DNA of 64,000 nucleotides from Advenella sp048381675 (GTDB lineage Bacteria; Pseudomonadota; Gammaproteobacteria; Burkholderiales; Burkholderiaceae_B), in assembly GCF_048381675.1 (NCBI RefSeq), contig NZ_JBLWIS010000002.1, positions 62,001 to 126,000 on the forward strand. The letters are read 5' to 3'. Below the pieces are notes generated by a model. It was given only the letters and a program-made list of their open reading frames with translations. It searched no databases and had not been told where the DNA came from. Each line of letters starts with the position of its first letter. The stretch's first letter is position 1. Of the stretch, positions 1 to 6,778 are shown piece by piece. A program made the translations under genes and the position numbers.

Positions 1-514
1 GGTAGACTTCGAGGCGTTTTTTAACGGTATCTTCCTGGTCATCATCACGCTGGACCAGAGGCTCACCGGTAATGTCATCTTTACCTTCCACTTTGGGTGG
101 ATTGAACTTGGTATGGTATGAACGGCCGCTGGCAGGGTGAATGCGTCGACCGCTCATGCGCTCGATGATGTCCTCTTCGGGAACGTCAATTTCAATCACG
201 TAGTCAAGATCGATATTGGCTGATTTCAGGGCATCTGCCTGCGGAATGGTGCGTGGAAAACCATCAAATAGATAGCCGTTTTCGCAGTCATTGGCCTGTA
301 AACGGTCTTTAACCAGCCGAATGATAATGTCATCGGAAACCAGGCCGCCATTATCCATGACTTGTTTGGCTTCCAGGCCAACGGGGGTTTGTGCCTTGAC
401 TGCAGCACGAAGCATATCACCGGTGGAAATTTGTGGAATGGAATATTCTTGGGTGATAAAGCTGGCTTGTGTGCCTTTGCCGGCACCAGGTGGCCCTAAC
501 AATATTAAACGCAT
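1..514 (-). CDS. adk: Adenylate kinase, partial (C-terminus beyond the left edge)
   Basis: Adenylate kinase converts ATP and AMP reversibly into two ADP in the cytoplasm. The minus-strand reading frame starts at position 514 with MRLILLGPPGAGKGTQ, which holds the P-loop GPPGAGKGT at residues 7-15. It continues with the AMP-binding ISTGDMLR, the DGFPRT motif and the RMSGRRIHPASGRSYH segment of the LID domain. About 171 residues are present; the family has about 217, so the C-terminus lies outside the window. The downstream neighbour order kdsB, trm112, lpxK is the usual Burkholderiales arrangement. The identification is secure. Confidence 0.97.
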   Translation of the reverse strand, partial: MRLILLGPPGAGKGTQASFITQEYSIPQISTGDMLRAAVKAQTPVGLEAKQVMDNGGLVSDDIIIRLVKDRLQANDCENGYLFDGFPRTIPQADALKSANIDLDYVIEIDVPEEDIIERMSGRRIHPASGRSYHTKFNPPKVEGKDDITGEPLVQRDDDQEDTVKKRLEVY

Positions 515-589
515 GAATCCCTCCTGGGTAAAATAAATATCTTAGTCTATAAATAAATGGGTTTATTTTATATGATGCATTGCAAAAAG

Positions 590-1354
590 TTACCGGTTTT
601 CCAGAAAATACCTAACTCTTTCCAGATCTTCCTGTGTATCAACGCCCGCTAAAGGCGCCTGCGGGGTTTGCAATACATAAATTTTGTGTCCGTGCTCTAG
701 TGCTCTTAGCTGTTCCAGTGCTTCGGTCGTTTCAAGCGTACCTTGCGCCAGCAACGGGAATTGCTTCAGGAAAAATGAGCGATAGGCATACATGCCAATA
801 TGGTGCAGTGCGGAAAAAGAGGGGGGCAGTTGTGAGCGGTCCAGATTGAAGGCGTCACGTGCCCAGGGAATGGGGGCCCTTGAAAAGTAGATTGCAAAGC
901 CCTTGGTATCTCGCACTACCTTGACCACATTCGGATTGAAGAACTGTTCGCTGCTGCTGATGGAATAGGCACAAGTGGCAATTGAGGCTTCAGGGTGGCA
1001 GGCAAGGGCATGAGCGGTCTGATTGATCAGTTCAGGGTCAATCAGGGGTTCGTCTCCCTGTACATTAACCACGATTTGCGTGTCGGCAAAGCCCAGCTTA
1101 TTGGCCACTTCAGCCAGCCGGTCGGTGCCGGATGGGTGATCTTCACGTGTAAGCAGGGTTTCAAAGCCGTGTTGGCGGGCACAATCTTCTATGTGCCGGT
1201 CATCGGTGGCAATAATGACACGGCTGGCTTCGGAAGCACGGGCACGTTCTGCGGTATGGATGACTAGCGGTTTGCCGGCAAGATCGGCAAGCATCTTGCC
1301 CGGCAAACGGGTGGAAGCTGCACGAGCAGGTATGACAGCGATAAAGTCTGTCAT
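590..1354 (-). CDS. kdsB: 3-deoxy-manno-octulosonate cytidylyltransferase
   Basis: KdsB activates KDO with CTP to CMP-KDO, the donor for the lipopolysaccharide inner core, in the cytoplasm. The 254-residue protein has the family length. Residues 11-20 (RAASTRLPGK) form the nucleotide-binding signature and NVQGDEP at 97-103 is the metal/nucleotide-binding motif. Its ATG overlaps the stop codon of the upstream trm112 gene by one base (TAATG), so the two are probably translationally coupled. It lies in a minus-strand run lpxK-trm112-kdsB-adk, which links lipid A phosphorylation to LPS core precursor supply. Confidence 0.97.
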   Translation of the reverse strand: MTDFIAVIPARAASTRLPGKMLADLAGKPLVIHTAERARASEASRVIIATDDRHIEDCARQHGFETLLTREDHPSGTDRLAEVANKLGFADTQIVVNVQGDEPLIDPELINQTAHALACHPEASIATCAYSISSSEQFFNPNVVKVVRDTKGFAIYFSRAPIPWARDAFNLDRSQLPPSFSALHHIGMYAYRSFFLKQFPLLAQGTLETTEALEQLRALEHGHKIYVLQTPQAPLAGVDTQEDLERVRYFLENR

Positions 1355-1539
1355 TATGACGCTGGCTGTTCTGGTTCTGAAAGGGAGCGGGCCTCACCTG
1401 GCAGCATGATGGGGATACCATCGCGAATCGGGTACGCCTGTTTATCATTTTCGCAGATCAGTTCCTGCGTTTTGGGGTCGTGTTTCAATGGCCCTTTGCA
1501 AACGGGGCATACCAGTTTATCTAATGGAGATGTTTTCAT
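1354..1539 (-). CDS. Trm112 family (YcaR-like) small zinc-ribbon-type protein
   Basis: This 61-residue protein belongs to the Trm112/YcaR family. It starts MKTSPLDKLVCPVCKGPL, with Cys11 and Cys14 in a CPVC knuckle, a third Cys in ELICEN, and the characteristic YPIRDGIPIML segment. Bacterial members are almost always encoded beside kdsB and lpxK, as here, but their precise role is not firmly established; eukaryotic Trm112 activates methyltransferases. The stop codon shares a base with the kdsB start codon. Family assignment is confident; function is inferred only from family and context. Confidence 0.9.
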   Translation of the reverse strand: MKTSPLDKLVCPVCKGPLKHDPKTQELICENDKQAYPIRDGIPIMLPGEARSLSEPEQPAS

Positions 1540-1559
1540 TTTATTGCATGAATTATTGG

Positions 1560-2618
1560 TTAATTCGAAGAGTATAACGGTAACTGACGGATTTTTTCTT
1601 CAATTAGATCAAAAAAATGCGGATTTGAAAAACGCGGCTCTACGTTAACGAACCATAAACGACTATCTGTCAGGGTGCTGCACTTGCTGGCATCTTTGCT
1701 GGTCATCAGGATGATGTCCGCGTTGATTTCCTTGATATCATTGGCCTTATAGGCGTAGTGATCGGGAAAAGGGATTTGTTGCGATAACGTTAGCTGGAGC
1801 TGTGCAAGGGTGGCAAAAAAACGATCAGGCTGGCCAATTCCTGCAATTGCAGCAATATGTTGGTTTTTATATTTGCTGATGAATTCCCGGGGGGAGAGGG
1901 TTTGGCCTGAGGCAATATGCGTTAGGGAGACCGGCTCCAGGGTCATGGCGATCTCATGTTTAAACTCTGCCTGAAAACGGTTCAGGGGCGTTGATTTCAG
2001 GTTGGTAATAATGAAATCAACCTGTTTTAGCCGGTATGCGGGTTCACGCAGGGGGCCTGCTGGCAATAATTTGCCATTGCCGGTCCGGCGGTTGTCCTGT
2101 ACGACGATTTCGATATCCCTTTGCAGTTTTAGGTGTTGCAGGCCGTCATCGGAAATAATGACATCGGTTGCGGGCCACGTAGCCAGCAGTTTTTCAATCG
2201 CCAGTTGCCTTTTGGGATGCACGCTGACAGGGGCATGTTTTGCTATCAGGCTTGGTTCGTCACCAATCTGGCTGGCGCTGCTGCCCTCGCCATAGGCCGT
2301 GCGTGCTTCGGGGCCAATCTCAACGCCATAACCCCGACTGATGACGCCGGGTGTAAAGCCTTTTTTTCTTAAGGCCTGGACCAGTGCGATGACGAGAGGG
2401 GTTTTTCCGGTGCCGCCTACATAAATATTGCCTACAATAATGACCGGACAGGGGGCACGGTAGGCGGTTTTCAGCTTTTTGCGGTACAAGCATGATTTGG
2501 TTGCAACCACCAAATAGACCAGCCATGAAACCGGGGTAAGCAAGGTCGATAGCAAACCGCCTTGGTGCCATTGTTGTTGCAAGTTCCGGGCAAATGCACC
2601 GGTGTGGGATTTTTTCAT
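1560..2618 (-). CDS. lpxK: Tetraacyldisaccharide 4'-kinase
   Basis: LpxK phosphorylates the 4' position of the lipid A disaccharide at the inner membrane (Raetz pathway). The 352-residue product has an N-terminal hydrophobic stretch at about 24-40, the P-loop GNIYVGGTGKTP at 63-74, and the conserved SDDGLQH at 156-162. It is followed 20 bases later by trm112. In many Burkholderiales exbB and exbD lie immediately upstream of lpxK; here they are absent and a gene-free AT-rich stretch separates lpxK from the divergent xseA. The identification is secure. Confidence 0.96.
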   Translation of the reverse strand: MKKSHTGAFARNLQQQWHQGGLLSTLLTPVSWLVYLVVATKSCLYRKKLKTAYRAPCPVIIVGNIYVGGTGKTPLVIALVQALRKKGFTPGVISRGYGVEIGPEARTAYGEGSSASQIGDEPSLIAKHAPVSVHPKRQLAIEKLLATWPATDVIISDDGLQHLKLQRDIEIVVQDNRRTGNGKLLPAGPLREPAYRLKQVDFIITNLKSTPLNRFQAEFKHEIAMTLEPVSLTHIASGQTLSPREFISKYKNQHIAAIAGIGQPDRFFATLAQLQLTLSQQIPFPDHYAYKANDIKEINADIILMTSKDASKCSTLTDSRLWFVNVEPRFSNPHFFDLIEEKIRQLPLYSSN

Positions 2619-2999
2619 TTTGGGTTTGTCTGGCTGGGACTGGTTTGTATAAAGGTATTATATAGGGTACTTGAAACAAGCTGCTGATGGGCCAATGTTG
2701 TTATCAGGAGAAGATGACAGTTTATAATTCCTTTTTCTTGAAGGCAATTGTAACTACCCACAAAATCTGTGGATAATTCTGTTGATAACATAAGGAAGTG
2801 CGTGTTTATACGTGTTGTACGTTGCTTTGCTTAATCATTGTGCAATTTAACTGAAATATTTAAATCTATTTAATATCAATAACTTATGGTGTTTTCCTTA
2901 TAATTTACTTTATATTTCGATGCTAAAAGGCAGGAAAATGGGCTAAGTTATTGATTTCCAAATTTTGTGGAAAGATTGCATCTGAACCACGCGAGAAAT
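2619..2999. other. AT-rich intergenic region between divergent lpxK and xseA
   Basis: This 381-base gap carries no convincing open reading frame. It must contain the promoters of both divergent genes. Its most visible element is a pair of DnaA-box-like nonamers at 2768-2788, listed separately. The exbBD genes that often sit between these neighbours in related bacteria are not present. Confidence 0.7.
2768..2788 (-). promoter_or_regulatory. Two DnaA-box-like nonamers in tandem
   Basis: Positions 2768-2776 read TGTGGATAA, the exact complement of the consensus DnaA box TTATCCACA. Positions 2780-2788 read TGTTGATAA, the complement of TTATCAACA, one mismatch from consensus. They have the same orientation and start 12 bases apart. 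The spacing would suit cooperative DnaA binding that regulates xseA or lpxK. There is no dnaA, dnaN or gyrB nearby, so this is not presented as a chromosomal origin. Confidence 0.45.
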
Positions 3000-4358
3000 A
3001 TGAGTTTTTCTGAAAATTTAACAAAATCCATTACCGAAATCCTGAGTGTTTCCCAATTAAATCGTATGATTGGCACGCTTTTTGAACAGGAATTGTCGGT
3101 AATGTGGATTCGGGGTGAAGTATCCAATTTTGTGCAGGCAGCATCCGGGCATTGGTACTTTACTTTAAAAGATGATCGTGCTTCGGTTAAAGGTGTCATG
3201 TTCAGGGGTAAGGCGGCATCAACAGGCTTCATGCCACGTAGCGGAGACAAGGTAGAGGTACGGGCCAGGGTTTCCTTATATGAGCCACGTGGGGATTTTC
3301 AGCTGCAAGTGGACATGATGCGCAGGGCTGGCCAGGGTGATTTGCATGAAGCCTTTTTGCGTATCAAGCAAAAGCTGGAATCAGAGGGGCTGTTTGATCC
3401 GGCGCGGAAAAAAAACATTCCCATGTTTCCCAAGGCGATTGGGGTGGTTACCTCATTGTCGGCGGCCGCTTTGCAGGATGTGTTAACAGCACTGGCCCGC
3501 AGGGCGCCTTATGTCCCTGTTATTATCTATCCCAGCCTGGTGCAGGGGCAGGAAGCGGTGGCTTCCCTGATAGCCGCGCTTGAGCAGGCCGAGCAGCGCC
3601 AGGAGGTGGATGTGCTCTTGCTGGTTCGCGGAGGCGGCAGCATTGAAGATTTGTGGAGCTTTAATGATGAAGGGCTAGCCCGGCTTGTGGCCCGTTGCAC
3701 TATACCCGTCATTAGTGGCGTAGGGCATGAAACCGACTTTACCATTGCCGATTTTGTGGCTGATTTGCGTGCGCCCACGCCAACCGCAGCGGCAGAACTG
3801 GCTTGTGTTTCCGGGCAAGACCTGTCACGACGGATTGATCATGCCATCAATGTGCTAAACCGGATCCAGCAACGTCAAATCGAGATGGCCTGCATGCGGC
3901 TGGACAAGGCTGCCGCCCGGCTGGTTTCTCCGGCACAGTTGCTGCTTCGCTATGGGCAGAAAAACAGTTATCTGCTGCAATCACTGGAAAAATCCTTGCG
4001 CAGGAAAAAGGACGCTTTGCAAGCCCGTGTCACACTGCTGAACAATACCTTGCAATACAATAAGCCTGATATTGCCAGGGAACGGGTCAGGGTCAATCAA
4101 TCTTTAAGCCGGCTCCAGCAGCTTTGGTCGTTTCAGATGCGCCAACGGCTTGCCGTGCTTGAAAGGATGGACAGCTATTTACGCAATATGAACCCGCGCG
4201 CCATTTTGGGTCGCGGATTCTCGATTACCTATGATGAATTTGGTAATATAGTAAGAGACCCTGCCAAGCTTGGCGCCAATCAGAGATTGCGCCTGGAACT
4301 GGAAAAAGGTATTCAAAATGTTGTGGTCATTAAAGACAATCCTGAAGAATTGCTTTAA
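3000..4358 (+). CDS. xseA: Exodeoxyribonuclease VII large subunit
   Basis: XseA is the catalytic subunit of exonuclease VII, which degrades single-stranded DNA into oligonucleotides during repair. It starts with MSFSENLTKSITEILSVSQL, an N-terminal OB-fold (about 15-110) with VWIRGEVSNF-like residues and GHWYFTLKDD. The catalytic domain follows (GVVTSLSAAALQD, RGGGSIEDLWSFNDE, SGVGHETDFTIADFVADLRAPTPTAAAE), then a long helical C-terminus. The ATG at 3000 gives 451 residues, close to the E. coli length of 456. A GTG 11 codons upstream (2967) is in frame but would add an atypical extension. Divergent from lpxK, with sodB 35 bases downstream. Confidence 0.95.
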   Translation: MSFSENLTKSITEILSVSQLNRMIGTLFEQELSVMWIRGEVSNFVQAASGHWYFTLKDDRASVKGVMFRGKAASTGFMPRSGDKVEVRARVSLYEPRGDFQLQVDMMRRAGQGDLHEAFLRIKQKLESEGLFDPARKKNIPMFPKAIGVVTSLSAAALQDVLTALARRAPYVPVIIYPSLVQGQEAVASLIAALEQAEQRQEVDVLLLVRGGGSIEDLWSFNDEGLARLVARCTIPVISGVGHETDFTIADFVADLRAPTPTAAAELACVSGQDLSRRIDHAINVLNRIQQRQIEMACMRLDKAAARLVSPAQLLLRYGQKNSYLLQSLEKSLRRKKDALQARVTLLNNTLQYNKPDIARERVRVNQSLSRLQQLWSFQMRQRLAVLERMDSYLRNMNPRAILGRGFSITYDEFGNIVRDPAKLGANQRLRLELEKGIQNVVVIKDNPEELL

Positions 4359-4393
4359 GATCATATGTTTTTTACAAAAGGAAGGAAGAAGAA

Positions 4394-4972
4394 ATGGCAC
4401 ATACATTACCCGCTTTGCCGTACGCCTTAGATGCGCTGGCTCCCCATATTTCCCAGGAAACACTTGAGTTTCACTACGGCAAGCACCATCAGACATACGT
4501 TACCAACCTGAACAATTTAATCGCTGGTACCGAGTTTGAAAACGCAAGCCTGGAAGAAATCATCAAGAAATCTTCAGGTGGTGTATTTAATAATGCCGCC
4601 CAGGTATGGAATCACACTTTCTACTGGAACAGCCTGTCTCCTAATGGCGGTGGCGAGCCTACCGGTGCGCTGCTTGAAGCCATCAATGCAAAATGGGGCA
4701 GTGTTGCCGCATTCAAGGAAGCTTTCAATAAATCAGCAGCAGGCAACTTCGGTTCAGGCTGGACATGGCTGGTTAAAAAAGAAGACGGTACCCTGGATAT
4801 CGTTAACACCAGTAATGCAGCAACGCCCTTAACCGGCACAGACAAGCCCTTGCTGACCTGTGACGTATGGGAGCATGCCTACTATATCGACTACCGTAAT
4901 GCACGTCCTAAATATCTGGAAACATTCTGGAATATCGTAAACTGGGAATTTGCAGCCGCCAATCTGGCTTAA
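4394..4972 (+). CDS. sodB: Superoxide dismutase (Fe type)
   Basis: This enzyme disproportionates superoxide to oxygen and hydrogen peroxide in the cytoplasm. All metal ligands are visible: His27 (FHYGKHHQTY), His74 (WNHTFYW), Asp157 and His161 (DVWEHAYYIDY). The length of 192 residues is standard. The FNNAAQVWNHTFYW and GNFGSGWTWLV segments resemble the iron-dependent group, though iron versus manganese specificity is an inference. A purine-rich ribosome-binding site (GGAAGGAAGAAG) precedes the ATG, and a strong terminator pair follows. It lies just downstream of xseA, an arrangement common in Burkholderiales. Confidence 0.97.
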   Translation: MAHTLPALPYALDALAPHISQETLEFHYGKHHQTYVTNLNNLIAGTEFENASLEEIIKKSSGGVFNNAAQVWNHTFYWNSLSPNGGGEPTGALLEAINAKWGSVAAFKEAFNKSAAGNFGSGWTWLVKKEDGTLDIVNTSNAATPLTGTDKPLLTCDVWEHAYYIDYRNARPKYLETFWNIVNWEFAAANLA

Positions 4973-4986
4973 ATTCCGTATAGCAG

Positions 4987-5012
4987 TAAAAAACCGGCCT
5001 TAAAAGCCGGTT
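4987..5012 (-). terminator. Intrinsic terminator of the minus-strand 5063-5404 gene
   Basis: Read on the minus strand, AACCGGC and GCCGGTT arms (5012-5006 and 4998-4992) form a hairpin followed directly by a run of six T. This is a good rho-independent terminator for transcripts arriving from the lipoprotein gene at 5063-5404. Confidence 0.8.
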
Positions 5013-5017
5013 ATGAG

Positions 5018-5060
5018 CCCCCAATCGTTAGCTTTGCTTGTGTTATTGGGGGTTTTATTT
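5018..5060 (+). terminator. Intrinsic terminator of sodB
   Basis: CCCCCAAT (5018-5025) pairs with ATTGGGGG (5045-5052), followed by TTTTATTT. This forms a terminator for plus-strand transcripts from sodB. It lies just beyond the minus-strand terminator at 4987-5012, so each convergent transcript must read through the other's hairpin before stopping. Confidence 0.8.
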
Positions 5061-5062
5061 GC

Positions 5063-5404
5063 CTAAAGACAATCTTTGACCATTTGCGTTATTTGTGGAT
5101 TGGCATCGGGCCTGGCAAGAAGCTTGACTTGCGCGGTAAACATGGCCCCCGGTTCTATTTGCGCTTGGGCGATATCAGCGTCGGGGCCAGGAATGGTAAT
5201 AAGGTAGTAATCAACCGTTTGTCTTTGGATTTTTGCCGCAGGGTAAATGGATTTCCAGTTTTCGTGAATGCAGTTTGCCGCCTTTACTGGCGTCTTGCCA
5301 GAACTGTTGTTAATTTCGGTGGGTTGAAGGGCATCAGGGCTGCTGGAAGTGGTGCAGGCACTTAGAAAAATGCCGGTAAATAGAGCTGCGTAAACCATTT
5401 TCAT
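5063..5404 (-). CDS. Small putative lipoprotein of unknown function
   Basis: The 113-residue protein begins MKMVYAALFTGIFLSACTTS, a lipoprotein signal peptide with lipobox LSAC and acylated Cys17. The mature part has two further cysteines (NCIHENW and the extreme C-terminal KDCL), which could form a disulfide in the periplasm. A ribosome-binding site AAGGATCTTCCC precedes the ATG. No family is recognised. It lies downstream of the DUF192 and cold-shock genes on the same strand and ends in its own terminator. Confidence 0.75.
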   Translation of the reverse strand: MKMVYAALFTGIFLSACTTSSSPDALQPTEINNSSGKTPVKAANCIHENWKSIYPAAKIQRQTVDYYLITIPGPDADIAQAQIEPGAMFTAQVKLLARPDANPQITQMVKDCL

Positions 5405-5436
5405 GGGAAGATCCTTAATTCTGGCTAAAACGGATA

Positions 5437-5916
5437 TTAATGAGGCAAGAACCGTATGATATCCTTTTCCTTGACATTGTGGTTTGTGAACCAGTGCCGG
5501 TTCATTTCCAATGCGTATTTTGCCGGACCAGCCGAGCAGTGATTGTCATCGCGCAGTGGCAGCATTTCATGAATATTCAGGATTTTTCCCTGTGCATCCA
5601 AAAAGGCAATGGATAGCGGAATATAGGTGTTGCGCATCCAGAAACACAGCGGTTGGCTTTCTTCAAATACAAACAGCATGCCGTGATCAGCAGCCAGATG
5701 TTTACGATACATCAGGCCTGTAGTACGCGTTTCAGGCGTATCGGCTATTTCAGCGGTAATGCCAATGTTGTTGATGGAAAGGCCATGTGTTTTCAGGGGT
5801 GTTGTGTTTTCAGCGCGACTGGAGGAAGTGCACAGAATAAAAACGCAGAGCACTAGGATAATGTAAAAAGAAGACTTAATGGGACATTGCTGTCCCATTA
5901 GTTTGATGCGTTGCAT
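5437..5916 (-). CDS. DUF192 family exported protein
   Basis: The protein has an N-terminal hydrophobic export signal (SSFYIILVLCVFILCTSSS region, about residues 15-33) followed by a DUF192 domain. The domain signature is visible: AEIADTPETRTTGLMYRK, then HGMLFVFE, FWMRNTYIPLSIAFLD, and the C-terminal KYALEMN. The family is periplasmic and its biochemical function is unknown. The start used gives 159 residues; an in-frame ATG six codons later is also possible because neither has a strong ribosome-binding site. It lies 13 bases downstream of the cold-shock gene, probably in one transcript. Confidence 0.88.
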   Translation of the reverse strand: MQRIKLMGQQCPIKSSFYIILVLCVFILCTSSSRAENTTPLKTHGLSINNIGITAEIADTPETRTTGLMYRKHLAADHGMLFVFEESQPLCFWMRNTYIPLSIAFLDAQGKILNIHEMLPLRDDNHCSAGPAKYALEMNRHWFTNHNVKEKDIIRFLPH

Positions 5917-5929
5917 TATGTGTATCCGC

Positions 5930-6175
5930 TTAGGCTTCAGTAATGCTTAAGGCTTGTTTACCTTTTGGACCTTGGGCGATTTCAAAAGAAACTTTTTGGC
6001 CTTCTTTAAGGGTCTTGAAGCCGTTCATTTGAATGGATGAGAAATGCGCGAAGAGATCTTCTCCTCCGCCGTCAGGGGTAATGAACCCGAAACCTTTGGC
6101 ATCGTTGAACCATTTGACGGTTCCTGTTTGTTTTTGTCCGTCCCCTTGAACGATTGATTCAGTTGTTTCTGACAT
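5930..6175 (-). CDS. Cold-shock protein, CspA family
   Basis: A small OB-fold nucleic-acid-binding protein that acts as an RNA chaperone. The RNP1-like KGFGFITPDGG and RNP2-like DLFAHFSSIQ motifs are both present, with TGTVKWFNDAKG at the start of the fold. The ATG at 6175 is preceded by AAAGG at suitable spacing and gives 81 residues with a short Ser/Thr/Gln-rich N-terminal extension (MSETTESIVQGDGQKQ). An upstream start 10 codons earlier is in frame but lacks support. Whether it is cold-induced cannot be told from the sequence. Confidence 0.93.
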   Translation of the reverse strand: MSETTESIVQGDGQKQTGTVKWFNDAKGFGFITPDGGGEDLFAHFSSIQMNGFKTLKEGQKVSFEIAQGPKGKQALSITEA

Positions 6176-6417
6176 ATGCACTGCCTTTGAATGAAAATGA
6201 TACATATTCGGATAAAAATAACCTTATCCTTTCTACACTTAAGCCTGGTTTAAGGATTCACATGCGTTAAAGTGTATCTGAATGATGCTGTCAAAGCGAA
6301 AACCAGTCAATAGTGGAAATTACCGATTAGGCCCATTATTTGTATATAAACCAAATAACAGGCAGAATCATGATTACAATATTATTTTATTTGTGCATGT
6401 TTTTTCAAGAGTAGATA

Positions 6418-6726
6418 ATGGGGCAACAATCTGGACTTGTGACCGAGAAGCAAAAGGCAAAACTGGCGCCACCGCCTTTTTACCAGGTGCTCTTGCTTAA
6501 TGATGATTACACGCCAATGGATTTTGTCGTTGTGGTTTTACAAAAGTTTTTTGCAAAAACCGAAGAAGATGCTACTTTAATTATGTTGAAAGTGCATCAT
6601 GAAGGTAAAGCGGTTTGTGGCGTTTATCCCAAAGATGTTGCGGCAACCAAAGTGGCCATGGTGGCCCAGTATGCCCGTTCCAACCAGCACCCTTTACAGT
6701 GTGTAATGGAACCTCTCGCGACATAA
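6418..6726 (+). CDS. clpS: ATP-dependent Clp protease adaptor ClpS
   Basis: ClpS delivers N-degron substrates to the ClpA-ClpP protease. The protein has 102 residues with the hallmark NDDYTPMDFV at 28-37, which forms the N-degron pocket, and the conserved HHEGKAVCGVY near 60-70. clpA follows 52 bases downstream on the same strand, the normal arrangement. The 212-base gap upstream is AT-rich and separates it from the divergent cold-shock gene. Confidence 0.96.
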   Translation: MGQQSGLVTEKQKAKLAPPPFYQVLLLNDDYTPMDFVVVVLQKFFAKTEEDATLIMLKVHHEGKAVCGVYPKDVAATKVAMVAQYARSNQHPLQCVMEPLAT

Positions 6727-6778
6727 TGGGTCTACAGCTTGTAATGTTTGGCAGTTTAAGGAAGTATCGGAGGATGAT

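Noticed and set aside
2768..2788. Chromosomal replication origin
   Set aside because: Only two DnaA boxes and no dnaA, dnaN, gyrB, rnpA or rpmH genes nearby, so a regulatory role is more likely.
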